A stretch of 64,000 bases of DNA from the NCBI RefSeq assembly GCF_004799665.1, contig NZ_CP031310.1, positions 1 through 64,000 of the forward strand. The letters are read 5' to 3'. The position numbers were made by a program, and so were the translations under genes. Below are positions 18,747-26,265 of the stretch, piece by piece. The notes below the pieces were generated by a model. It saw nothing but the letters and a program-made list of their open reading frames with translations. It searched no databases and was not told where the DNA came from. Each line of letters starts with the position of its first letter. Position 1 is the first letter of the stretch. This DNA comes from Halapricum salinum (GTDB taxonomy: Archaea; Halobacteriota; Halobacteria; Halobacteriales; Haloarculaceae).

Positions 18747-19610
18747 TCACTCCGTGAGACTGAGACAGGCGAGCGTTGCGAACATCGCTTCTTCAGTTCG
18801 CACCACGTCGCTGCCTTGATCCGGGATCGTGTTCAGCCAGAGGTCGAATCGGGTGCCGCCCGATTCGGATCCGGTGACCGCTTCGATTTCAGTCGGCCCG
18901 ACGTCATCGGGGTCGATCCCCATGATCGCGGGCAACCCACGCTCGGGTGAACCGAACGCGACGGTCAGATCGCCACGCGACTGTGTCGTCTCGATCAACT
19001 GGCCGAGACGGCCAGTCGTCGCTTCGACACCGTGTCGCGAGGAGGCGATCCGAACGCCAGCGTCGGCACGCGAGAGCGCTTCGTCCAGGTCCGCCCGATC
19101 GACGGCGTACCCCGGAAGGGGTTCGTCGACGAGCTTCGCGCGGACCGGTCTTCGCGAATAGATCCTGACGGCAACGCGCTCCCCCTCGGCGACCTCCATG
19201 GAAGGAGGCACACCGAGAGAGATCGGGTGTTGCATGCCGCAATTGACCCGAACGCGCCCATCAGATCCGACCTCGGTCACGAGTCCCTGTCTCAACGACC
19301 CCGAATCGTTCGATCCGGAGCCGGTCCGTGGTGTCACGTGGAGCGGCGGCAAGACGCCGACGGACTCTAGTTCGTCCCGCTTGCCCCACACCTCCTTTCG
19401 AAGGTACGGCGGCGTCGCGGCGTACCGTAAGACGGTTTCGACGAACCCGCCGTCCAACCTCCCTTCGCCGTCAGGGTCGGGGATGATCGTCAAGCGATCC
19501 GCCCGGAAGACCGTGGCCGCACGGGCCACGTAACCGAGTTTGCGAGTCGCCTCGCGTTTGTCCTCGGCTTCCCGGGTGAGGGACGACGGCACGAGCACGC
19601 TGGTCGTCAT
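18747..19610 (-). CDS. Putative RNA methyltransferase of the SPOUT superfamily (DUF171 / SPOUT1-C9orf114 type)
   Basis: A 287-aa protein from the ATG at 19610 (MTTSVLVPSSLTREAEDKREATRKLGYVARAATVFR). The upstream ATG at 19631 is less likely. It resembles the archaeal RNA-binding/methylase proteins of the SPOUT class that commonly lie directly before rpl3. The C-terminal region VAFGSPERGLPAIMGIDPDDVG and DLWLNTIPDQGSDVVRTEEAMFATLACLSL fits the trefoil-knot SAM-binding part, and the middle (LVTEVGSDGRVRVNCG) looks like an inserted OB fold. An rRNA target is inferred from position and family; the exact substrate is unknown. Confidence 0.8.
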   Translation of the reverse strand: MTTSVLVPSSLTREAEDKREATRKLGYVARAATVFRADRLTIIPDPDGEGRLDGGFVETVLRYAATPPYLRKEVWGKRDELESVGVLPPLHVTPRTGSGSNDSGSLRQGLVTEVGSDGRVRVNCGMQHPISLGVPPSMEVAEGERVAVRIYSRRPVRAKLVDEPLPGYAVDRADLDEALSRADAGVRIASSRHGVEATTGRLGQLIETTQSRGDLTVAFGSPERGLPAIMGIDPDDVGPTEIEAVTGSESGGTRFDLWLNTIPDQGSDVVRTEEAMFATLACLSLTE

Positions 19611-19659
19611 GCCGTGACGCTTCCACGCCACGCCACTAGACTGTAGCGATTAGTCTTCA

Positions 19660-19680
19660 TCCCGTACCTAAAAGGGTAGC
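19660..19680 (-). promoter_or_regulatory. Likely promoter of the ribosomal protein cluster
   Basis: On the minus strand an AT-rich CTTTTAGG (19667-19674) stands out of GC-rich surroundings about 57-64 nt before the ATG at 19610. This would place the transcription start near 19640 and leave a 5' leader of about 30 nt. It is the only TATA-like site I see in the 215 bp before this 25-gene cluster. Confidence 0.4.
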
Positions 19681-19825
19681 GGATCGTTCGTGGGCTGAGA
19701 CGCGCTCACACGCCTGCGAGACGGTCCCACGGGTCGGATTCGGCATGAGACAGCATGTCGTGATACCATCGGTCCTTTCGATGTCGGAAACGTGTTCTGG
19801 GTCGAACGAGAACCCAGCGTCGAAG

Positions 19826-20020
19826 ATGGACCGGAAGGAGACGATTCTGAGGGCCTTCCTCGGGATATTCGGCATCGGAATCGCAGTGTTCGGGGTCGGA
19901 GTCACCGCGTTCACGATCCAGAACTGGTCGACGCCACCCTACGGCCTCGCAGGCGGAATGGTCGCAATCGTGACCGGATTCGGTATTCTGCATGTCGCGT
20001 CCACCGAGATAGAGCTGTGA
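19826..20020 (+). CDS. Small two-helix membrane protein
   Basis: A 64-aa protein from the ATG at 19826 (MDRKETILRAFLGIFGIGIAVFGVGVTAF). The reading frame is open back to 19745, but that part is polar and unlike a protein start. Two transmembrane helices are predicted (about residues 9-29 and 40-58), with a short loop IQNWSTPPYG. Family not recognised. It converges with another small membrane protein gene ending at 20038. Confidence 0.5.
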   Translation: MDRKETILRAFLGIFGIGIAVFGVGVTAFTIQNWSTPPYGLAGGMVAIVTGFGILHVASTEIEL

Positions 20021-20037
20021 CAGTGCCTGTTCGTCGA

Positions 20038-20235
20038 TCAGGAGTCGAGCCGCTGCTGTGCCCTCGCTCGCTCAGCACCCCGACGTAACTGGAACCAGAG
20101 AATCACCAGGCCAACGAGTGCGAGAAACGTGAGTGAGAGGACTCCCAGCGGATCAGAGCCACTGGAGAGTGCAACCGCCGCACCGAAACAGACGATCGCT
20201 TCGATGCCGAGGATGTATCCGGACGGCCATTCCAT
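20038..20235 (-). CDS. Small two-helix membrane protein
   Basis: A 65-aa protein from the ATG at 20235 (MEWPSGYILGIEAIVCFGAAVALSSGSDPLGVLSLTFLALVGLVILWFQLRRGAERARAQQRLDS). Two membrane helices are followed by a basic cytoplasmic tail. An in-frame start at 20286 would add 17 cysteine-containing residues and is less likely. Function unknown. Confidence 0.5.
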   Translation of the reverse strand: MEWPSGYILGIEAIVCFGAAVALSSGSDPLGVLSLTFLALVGLVILWFQLRRGAERARAQQRLDS

Positions 20236-20397
20236 ACAGTTGCATCGACACGTGGTCTGGTCAGTGTTTCTCAGTGATAAGCCCACCTCGCGTGCACACG
20301 GAGATTAAATATTGATCCGGATTCGCCACCCGGCGACCGATTCGGAAGCCTTTTATTCTTCTCCCCGGTTTGATTCGAATGCGAAGTGACGCACCCT

Positions 20398-20468
20398 GCG
20401 CTGGTGGTGTAGTGGTATCACAGGACCCTGCCACGGTCCTAACCCGCGTTCAAATCGCGGCCAGCGCA
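20398..20468 (+). tRNA. tRNA-Gly (GCC)
   Basis: A 71-nt cloverleaf. Acceptor arms are GCGCTGG (20398-20404) and CCAGCGC (20461-20467) with discriminator A, and the anticodon stem-loop GGACC-CTGCCAC-GGTCC contains GCC. The T arm has CCGCG-TTCAAAT-CGCGG. No CCA is encoded. TTTT follows at once, and a TTTTATT TATA-like box lies about 45 nt upstream. A TnpB gene begins 100 bp downstream. Confidence 0.96.
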
Positions 20469-20567
20469 TTTTCAGTTACTCACGCTCCCGAGACAGTGCT
20501 CTTCTATTCGCCACTCCGTCGAAATCCAAGCCTGAGATTTAAGAAGGTTTGAGGGGCAGTCCCAACT

Positions 20568-21857
20568 GTGTCGTCGTGCGAAGAATACCACCGGCGAACC
20601 GCAGTCACTCGCTTAGCTGTCTCTGAGCCCGATGCGACAGTCTTGAGGCAGACTGTTTCAGAGTGGAAAGAAGGCTGTCAGATCGCGGTGGACATGGCGT
20701 GGGATCACTGCCAATCGAAGAGTGATTTACAACGGCTGGCGTACGATACGATCCGTGACCAGACAGAGCTCGGCAGTCAGCATGCTATCCTCGCTTGCCA
20801 CCAGGCTGCGGATAATATTGCGTCGTGCATAGCACAACGAAACGCTGGTCAAGAAGTATCGAAGCCAAACTACACGAGCCCGACGGTGGCCTATGACAGT
20901 CGGACGATGACACTGTACCGAGACGCAGAGCAGGTTTCGCTGACAACATCTGGAGATCGTTCACGCGTACGTGCTGACCTCGTTTTGCCTCCGGATGAAG
21001 ACGGCTATCAGGACCAATATCTCGACAGCGACGAGTGGGAGCTAGCCGAATCGACACTTCATCACAGGGGTGGCGAGTGGTACCTCCATATTGGATTCCG
21101 AAAGCTGAAACCCGAGAGACAGACGACCGAGAACGGAACGGTTCTCGGCGTCGATCTTGGCGTTTCACAGATTGCAGTCACGAGCACTGCCGGTTTCTAT
21201 TCGGCGGGCAAGCTAAACCACGAGCGACGAGAGTTTGATCGTCTCCGTCGGTCACTACAGGCCCATGGTTCGAGAAACGCCCATCGTACTCTCGAATCTG
21301 TGGGTGAAAAAGAAGGCGAATACGTGAAACACACCCTCCATAGAGTTGCAAAGGAACTCGTTGAGGAGGCTTTGCGATACAACTGTAACGGAATCGTCTT
21401 CGAAGATCTTGAGGGCATTCGAGAACGGTTACCAGCGGCCGACTGGCACTCGGAGTGGGCGTTCGACCGATTGTTCAACTACGTCGAGTACAAGGCTTCG
21501 TTCGAAGGTCTGTTCGTGGACACAGTGAATCCAAAGAACACATCGATCCGATGTGCAGAATGTGGATACATTCACGAAAGTAGCCGTCAGTCGAGGAGCG
21601 AATTCGAATGCGGAAACTGCGGAAATCGGAACCACGCAGATTACAATGCGGCCAAGAATATCGCAGAGACGTATCTCTGGCGTGAGCAACAGTCCTCACG
21701 ACGGAGGGGCGTCAGTCAATACGCCCTGAAGTCCGGGACAATGAGACTGAACCGGGGTTTCATCCCGTACTCGGAGCAGTCAGAAGTCGAGTCCATGGAC
21801 AAGTCTCGCTCTAATAGCGAATCCACAAGGATGAGCGACCACGGGAGAGACAGTTGA
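20568..21857 (+). CDS. tnpB: Stand-alone TnpB (IS200/IS605 OrfB, IS1341 type)
   Basis: A 429-aa RNA-guided nuclease of the TnpB family with a complete RuvC triad: D196 in GVDLGVSQIAV, E279 in GIVFEDLEGIRE and D358 in NHADYNAAKNIA. Its zinc finger is also complete (C329, C332, C348, C351). The start is a GTG, and the N-terminus (RRTAVTRLAVSEP ... VSEWKEGCQIAVDMAW) matches haloarchaeal copies. No TnpA partner is nearby, so the element is of the solo-tnpB type that depends on a TnpA elsewhere or persists through its nuclease. An omega/re-RNA is expected from the gene's 3' end into 21860-21900. Codon use is more AT-rich than in neighbours, indicating acquisition. Confidence 0.93.
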   Translation: MSSCEEYHRRTAVTRLAVSEPDATVLRQTVSEWKEGCQIAVDMAWDHCQSKSDLQRLAYDTIRDQTELGSQHAILACHQAADNIASCIAQRNAGQEVSKPNYTSPTVAYDSRTMTLYRDAEQVSLTTSGDRSRVRADLVLPPDEDGYQDQYLDSDEWELAESTLHHRGGEWYLHIGFRKLKPERQTTENGTVLGVDLGVSQIAVTSTAGFYSAGKLNHERREFDRLRRSLQAHGSRNAHRTLESVGEKEGEYVKHTLHRVAKELVEEALRYNCNGIVFEDLEGIRERLPAADWHSEWAFDRLFNYVEYKASFEGLFVDTVNPKNTSIRCAECGYIHESSRQSRSEFECGNCGNRNHADYNAAKNIAETYLWREQQSSRRRGVSQYALKSGTMRLNRGFIPYSEQSEVESMDKSRSNSESTRMSDHGRDS

Positions 21858-21898
21858 TATCTCGGCTAGCCACTACTCGAATACAAAATATGTGAGTT

Positions 21899-22144
21899 TC
21901 ATAGTTCTGATACCGAACCACAGTCTCGGCACTTCGAGACGATCGAGCACTCGACGACAGTCGTACCGAGCGAAGCCTGCCCGCACTCGCTACAGACGGC
22001 CACGGAAGCCGATTCACAGTCGGGACGGACGAGGACCTCCGTCACTTCGCGTAGTTCGGGCTTCGTCTTTGGGTGGCTACAGTCCGGACAGGGGACGGGG
22101 ACACGGAACTCAGTCGTCTCCCGGGGTGCACCGAGCGCGAGCAC
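21899..22144 (-). CDS. Small zinc-ribbon protein
   Basis: An 81-aa protein from a GTG. It contains three CxxC pairs (CPDC, CSEC, CRDC), so at least one zinc ribbon, and the pattern EFRVPVPCPDCSHPKTKPELREVTEVLVRPDC ... AVCSECGQASLGTTVVE. Such tiny zinc-finger proteins are abundant in haloarchaea. No partner or function can be read from the sequence. It lies immediately beyond the 3' end of tnpB, on the opposite strand. Confidence 0.55.
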   Translation of the reverse strand: MLALGAPRETTEFRVPVPCPDCSHPKTKPELREVTEVLVRPDCESASVAVCSECGQASLGTTVVECSIVSKCRDCGSVSEL

Positions 22145-22234
22145 CGCGACTGTCTCGCCGTCGCCATTCCAGCCGGATTGGTACTCGCCTGGAGTGTCTT
22201 TCTCTGTTCAACTCTCTTCCCTCAAGGTACACTG

Positions 22235-22753
22235 TCACTCGTCGAGATACTGCTCTTCGATGCCAGCATCGCCCCCGACGAGACGGTTCAGTCGACGAGT
22301 GAGGAAATCGAAGGTGACGACCAGCGGATAGCAGACGCGCTCGACGAGGGCGATCGGTCTGGCGACGCGCAGTGACCACTGCCTGGCGTGACCGAGCCCG
22401 TAGGACTTCGGGACGATCTCCCCGAAGACGAGCACGACGAAGCTGGCGAGCACGGTCGACAGGGTGACCGCACTGCCTGCCGGGAACACCTCGACCAGCA
22501 GGGCGGTCGTGATGGAGGCGATTGCCATATTGACGACGTTGTTGCCCACGAGGATCGTGACCAGCAGTCGGTGTGGGTCGCTCTGCAACTCCTGAAGGGT
22601 AGCGGCCCGCCGATCGGCGGTCGAATCCTGCGTGGCGATCCATTCGTCGGGGAGGGTGAAGATTGCGCTCTCGCTGCTGGAGAAAAACGCGCTACAGCAG
22701 ACGAGGACGACGATACTCGCAACACCGAGTCCCAGAACCGGAACCGTGACCAT
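22235..22753 (-). CDS. DUF21 (CNNM transmembrane) domain protein lacking CBS domains
   Basis: A 172-aa membrane protein. FFSSSESAIFTLPDEWI, ILVGNNVVNMAIASITTALLVE and VLVFGEIVPKSYGLGHARQWS are the hallmark motifs of the DUF21/CNNM membrane domain, the transport part of CorC/HlyC-like magnesium and cation exporters. It stops where the full family continues into CBS and CorC-HlyC domains, so it is a membrane-domain-only version. A strong GGAGG lies just before the ATG at 22753. Transport of divalent cations is inferred from the family. Confidence 0.8.
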   Translation of the reverse strand: MVTVPVLGLGVASIVVLVCCSAFFSSSESAIFTLPDEWIATQDSTADRRAATLQELQSDPHRLLVTILVGNNVVNMAIASITTALLVEVFPAGSAVTLSTVLASFVVLVFGEIVPKSYGLGHARQWSLRVARPIALVERVCYPLVVTFDFLTRRLNRLVGGDAGIEEQYLDE

Positions 22754-22849
22754 ACGACCTCCTCCGTGCGGAGTGGCAAAGACGTGTCTGCTTGGGTGTA
22801 GTGTCGAAAGGGGGAAATCAGGTATGGGGGTGGGATCAGGCGGCGATTG

Positions 22850-22875
22850 GTGGGTGGGTGAGTGGGTGGGTGAGT
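22850..22875 (+). repeat. G-quadruplex-type GGGT repeat
   Basis: Four GGG runs (22852-22854, 22856-22858, 22864-22866, 22868-22870) are separated by loops of 1, 5 and 1 nt, a canonical intramolecular G4 pattern. It lies in the 138-bp gap between the starts/ends of two minus-strand genes. Confidence 0.7.
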
Positions 22876-22891
22876 CGCCGCCCCAGATGGC

Positions 22892-23092
22892 TCAGGCGTT
22901 GTTCATCCGTACAGCTGTTTGCTCGCCGCAAGCCAGACACGTACTGACGCGATAGGGCTCGCGCGAGAATGCTGCGTTGTCCGGGTTGTCACTCTCTGTG
23001 ACCAACTGCAGGGAGACAGTATGGGTCGTCTCCCGCTCGCAGCGTGGACAGTGCTCGGATCGTTCCGCACCTGTGCCGTCTGTGGTCGCCAT
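22892..23092 (-). CDS. Small zinc beta-ribbon protein
   Basis: A 66-aa protein from the ATG at 23092 (MATTDGTGAERSEHCPRCERETTHTVSLQLVTES). It has two CxxC knuckles (CPRC near the start and CLAC near the end, in STCLACGEQTAVRMNNA) separated by about 38 residues. This is the layout of a haloarchaeal putative zinc beta-ribbon family. Upstream in-frame codons to 23170 are less likely coding. Role unknown. Confidence 0.6.
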   Translation of the reverse strand: MATTDGTGAERSEHCPRCERETTHTVSLQLVTESDNPDNAAFSREPYRVSTCLACGEQTAVRMNNA

Positions 23093-23226
23093 CCCGTCTG
23101 TTCGTACCGATGGGGAGGGTATAAAAACAATCGACAGTTCCACACTGTTTAGACGAAAATCAGCTGCCATCTGCTGGTTCTTCCGAAACGCGATGAGATC
23201 ACTTTTTATCGTTCAAAGCAGTCGCT

Positions 23227-23310
23227 ATGGGCTTCAACCTACTATCACAGATGAAACGGCCGATAGCATTAAATACGGTCGACGATCGTTGCGATGACCA
23301 ACGCATTTGA
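23227..23310 (+). CDS. Possible 27-aa small protein with leaderless promoter
   Basis: The reading frame from ATG 23227 encodes MGFNLLSQMKRPIALNTVDD plus seven residues and a stop at 23308-23310. CTTTTTATCG at 23201-23210 is placed about 20-25 nt before the ATG, the spacing of a haloarchaeal leaderless promoter. It ends 24 bp before the HIT gene. Without homologues it stays tentative. Confidence 0.25.
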   Translation: MGFNLLSQMKRPIALNTVDDRCDDQRI

Positions 23311-23333
23311 CTGGTGGTGACGCAGTAGGGGGC

Positions 23334-23873
23334 ATGGAGCAGGTCTTCGCGCCGTGGCGCATCGAGTGGGTCGAACGGTCGGACGGATCGGAGTTCGATG
23401 GCTGTGTCTTCTGTGAACTCCCCGAGCAGGGAGCTGACCGGGAGTACAATCTTCTCGCGCGTGGCGAGCACGCGTACGTCCTGTTGAACAACTATCCCTA
23501 CAATCCGGGACACGTGATGGTGATCCCCTACCAGCACACCGGCGACTACCGTGATCTGGACGAGGAGGTGTTGCTCGACCACGCGCGGCTCCAGCAACGG
23601 ACCATCGACGCCATCGAGACGGCGTTCGAGCCTGACGGGCTGAACATCGGCATGAACATCGGTGGGAAGGCCGCCGGCGGATCGATCGACGGCCACCTCC
23701 ATACCCACGTCGTCCCGCGTTGGGGTGGCGACACGGACTTCATGGCCGTGATCTCGGAGACGAACGTCATCGTCGAGGCGATCGAAGACTCATACGAGCG
23801 GCTGCACGAGGCGTTCGCGTCCCAGGATGGGGTTCTCGTCGACGGTGAGGACTCGGCTGTAGTCGTCGAGTGA
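23334..23873 (+). CDS. HIT family hydrolase
   Basis: A 179-aa histidine-triad protein from the ATG at 23334 (MEQVFAPWRIEWVE), which fits the family better than the upstream GTG-type starts. It has CVFCELPEQ (two cysteines that often form a zinc site with downstream histidines), NNYPYNPGHVMVIPYQH, and the catalytic triad GHLHTHVVPRW. HIT proteins hydrolyse or transfer nucleotides from substrates such as AMP-lysine or Ap4A; the substrate here is unknown. Confidence 0.88.
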   Translation: MEQVFAPWRIEWVERSDGSEFDGCVFCELPEQGADREYNLLARGEHAYVLLNNYPYNPGHVMVIPYQHTGDYRDLDEEVLLDHARLQQRTIDAIETAFEPDGLNIGMNIGGKAAGGSIDGHLHTHVVPRWGGDTDFMAVISETNVIVEAIEDSYERLHEAFASQDGVLVDGEDSAVVVE

Positions 23874-23918
23874 TCGCGAAGGCAACCCCTATGAGTTCCC
23901 CTGTCCAACCACGGGACG

Positions 23919-24872
23919 ATGTCGGCGGATCGACGCAGGGTGTTGCGCCGGGTCGGGTTACTCGTCCTGGTCGTCAACTTCGGGCTCGTCGTCGCGAAAG
24001 GTGTGGTGTGGTACTACACCGGGAGCCTCGCAGTCGCCTCGGAAGCGATCAACAGCCTCGCTGATTCGATCTACAGCGTCGTCACCGTCGCCGGACTCTA
24101 TCTGACGACCCAGCCTCCTGACTTCGAACATCCACACGGCCACGAACGGATCGAACCGTTCGTCTCGCTGTTCGTCGCGCTCGGAATCTTCGCGGCCGGG
24201 ATCGGCGTGTTCTATCAGGCTTCCAGGGCGATCCTCGATGGGGACGTCACAGTCACGCGGAATCTCGCGGCCGTCGCGATCCTCGCAGTGACGATCGCGG
24301 TGAAGTACGGTCTCTACTGGTACGTCAGCGAGATCAGCGAGACGCACCGCTCTCCGGCGTTGCAGGCGACGGCTCTGGACAATCGCGCGGACGTACTCAC
24401 CGCGAGTGCTGCGCTGGCCGGGGTCGTCGGCGCGGGTCTGGGCTATCCGATCCTCGACCCGATCGCCGCGGTGGTCGTCGCCTTCGGGATCCTCTACACC
24501 GGGTTCGAGATCGTCCGGGACAACGTCAACTATCTCGTCGGCCGCGCCCCGCCTGCGGACCTGCGGGCCCAGATCGTCAGGCGTGCACTCGCACACCCGG
24601 ACGTCGAGGGCGTCCACGACGTGATCGCTCACTACGTCGGCCCGGAGATCGACGTCAGCCTCCACATCGAAGTCGAGGGCGACCGCACGCTCCGAGAGGC
24701 CCACGACATCGAGTCCGCGGTCGTCGAATCCATCGCCGCTCTGCCCGAGGTCGACGACGTGTTCGTCCACGTCGATCCGAAAGAACTCGGCGAGTGGAAA
24801 CGCGACGAAGACGCCGAAAAGCTCGCTGGCTACGATAGCGACCATAGAACAGACGACAGCACAGCAAAGTAG
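23919..24872 (+). CDS. Cation diffusion facilitator (CDF) metal exporter
   Basis: A 317-aa CDF transporter with six membrane helices and a C-terminal cytoplasmic domain (about residues 205-290). The transport site reads N45-x3-D49 in TM2 (SEAINSLADS) and D154-x3-D158 in TM5 (LDNRADVL), instead of the HxxxD pairs of zinc exporters. N/D plus DxxxD sites are associated with Mn(II)/Fe(II) CDF proteins, so manganese or iron export is the more likely function (inferred). The HPHGHERIEP segment after TM2 is the usual CDF motif. Confidence 0.85.
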   Translation: MSADRRRVLRRVGLLVLVVNFGLVVAKGVVWYYTGSLAVASEAINSLADSIYSVVTVAGLYLTTQPPDFEHPHGHERIEPFVSLFVALGIFAAGIGVFYQASRAILDGDVTVTRNLAAVAILAVTIAVKYGLYWYVSEISETHRSPALQATALDNRADVLTASAALAGVVGAGLGYPILDPIAAVVVAFGILYTGFEIVRDNVNYLVGRAPPADLRAQIVRRALAHPDVEGVHDVIAHYVGPEIDVSLHIEVEGDRTLREAHDIESAVVESIAALPEVDDVFVHVDPKELGEWKRDEDAEKLAGYDSDHRTDDSTAK

Positions 24873-24876
24873 GCGA

Positions 24877-25026
24877 TCACGTCGGGGCGTTTCTGAGTGT
24901 CTCGTCCATCGTCGGATGACACCGTGCACAGAGCCATTCGACCGTCCGGTGAGTCATCGACTCGTCGTACTCGCGGTGTTTCCAGACGTGGACGACCTCC
25001 TCCTTGCAGTTGTCACAACATGCCAT
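24877..25026 (-). CDS. 49-aa zinc-finger protein
   Basis: A short minus-strand gene with ATG at 25026. The product starts MACCDNCKEEVVHVWKHREY and ends WLCARCHPTMDETLRNAPT, with paired cysteines CxxC near each end, giving one probable zinc finger. It is codon-biased like its neighbours and sits alone between the CDF and SprT genes. Function unknown. Confidence 0.5.
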   Translation of the reverse strand: MACCDNCKEEVVHVWKHREYDESMTHRTVEWLCARCHPTMDETLRNAPT

Positions 25027-25119
25027 TTCCCTCACCTTGTTATGTGTTATACAACCTCAGTGTCGAGGCAGAGAATGAAATAGGTTCCGGGGGTCGCGAA
25101 GTTTGCCAGCGAAACGGCT

Positions 25120-25707
25120 TTGACGTACTCGTTCGAGCACGCACTCGTGACGGGTCAGACGCCGATCACTCGGAGCGAGTTGCTCGACCGTGCGGCAGCT
25201 TACGCCGAGACCGTCGACATCGACGTCGAGACGGCGGCGATCGAATGGGACATCTCCGAACGAGCCAAGCGCCGGGCCGGCTGCTGTCGCTACGATCGGC
25301 AGAACGAACGGGTGACGATCGTCCTCACCTGGGCGGCCTACCGGGAGATGGGGTGGGAGCGATTCACCAGGACGATCCGACACGAACTCGTTCACGCCTG
25401 GGAGTTTACCCACTTCGGGGAGTCGGGCCACGGCTCCCGGTTTCGCGAGAAAGCCGCCGAGATCGACGCACCCCGACACTGCGAGCCGTTCACCGAGGGA
25501 CGGCTTCGTCTCGTCTGTACGAACGACGCCTGTGAGTGGGCGCCCGACCGCCACCGCGCCTCGAAACCGGTCAAGTATCCGGACGAGGGCTATCGCTGTG
25601 GGGAGTGTGGCAGCGAGTACGTCGTCGAACACCGCGACTCGGGGTTGACCTGGCGGACGAATCGAGAATATCAGCGCGCACGCGAGCGACTCGGTGACGA
25701 GTGGTAA
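25120..25707 (+). CDS. SprT-like zinc metalloprotease
   Basis: A protein of up to 195 aa with the SprT/gluzincin motif HELVH (H88, E89, H92) and a third histidine in GHGSRF (H104). It is followed by a zinc ribbon (CTNDACEW ... CGECGSEY). SprT-type proteases such as SPRTN degrade DNA-protein crosslinks; the archaeal role is inferred. No ATG precedes the domain: the frame starts at TTG 25120, and GTG 25147 (giving MTGQTPITRSELLDRAAAY) is a good alternative. Confidence 0.82.
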   Translation: MTYSFEHALVTGQTPITRSELLDRAAAYAETVDIDVETAAIEWDISERAKRRAGCCRYDRQNERVTIVLTWAAYREMGWERFTRTIRHELVHAWEFTHFGESGHGSRFREKAAEIDAPRHCEPFTEGRLRLVCTNDACEWAPDRHRASKPVKYPDEGYRCGECGSEYVVEHRDSGLTWRTNREYQRARERLGDEW

Positions 25708-25733
25708 CCAACGAGTAGTGAAAACCGAGCAGG

Positions 25734-26066
25734 TCAGTTGCCGCGGCCGAGACCGTGTTGCTGGTCGACTTCGACCTCGACAGAGACGGAATCGGGGAGG
25801 TCGCGGCCGGCGATCGAGCGAGCGAACTCGTCGTGGCCGACGATCTCGACGGTCCGGGTGTAGACGGTGTAGTTCCAGGCGTCGAAGCGGTTGTGATCGT
25901 CGGTCAGCGTCTTCGACTGGGGGACGCGAAAGTCGTCCGGTGGCTGTGGATGTGGTCCCTTGTGTTCGACGCCCTTGCGCGCCGCACTCGCTTTGATCTC
26001 GTCGACGACGTCGTCGAGCACCTGTCGATCCCCGCTCTGGAAAGTGAGCTTCGTGACGAAGGGCAT
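25734..26066 (-). CDS. uS10-like ribosomal protein paralogue
   Basis: A 110-aa protein with the uS10 fold: KLTFQSGDRQVLDDVVDEIKASAARKGVEHKGPHPQPPDDFRVPQSKT, then NYTVYTRTVEIVGHDEFARSIAGRDLPDSVSVEVEV. Canonical archaeal rps10 lies next to EF1A and is about 102 aa, so this monocistronic copy is a paralogue (uS10/mL48 family). It may replace uS10 in specialised ribosomes or act elsewhere, since uS10/NusE also serves in transcription antitermination. Which applies is not known. Confidence 0.75.
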   Translation of the reverse strand: MPFVTKLTFQSGDRQVLDDVVDEIKASAARKGVEHKGPHPQPPDDFRVPQSKTLTDDHNRFDAWNYTVYTRTVEIVGHDEFARSIAGRDLPDSVSVEVEVDQQHGLGRGN

Positions 26067-26265
26067 TCTTGGAGAGGACTGGGTGGCCGGAAGGTAAAAA
26101 GGCGTCAGTTGACGCTCGGTCCGCCAGATGGTGTTCGGGTCCTGTGAGTGAGCGGTGGTACTGCTCGACGGACCAGTCGAGACGTTCGAAGAGCGAGCGA
26201 AGGAGGCGGCCGACGCTCCTCAAGAGAGGCATATCCTTTTTCGACTGCGCCCAGAACCCCCTCGT

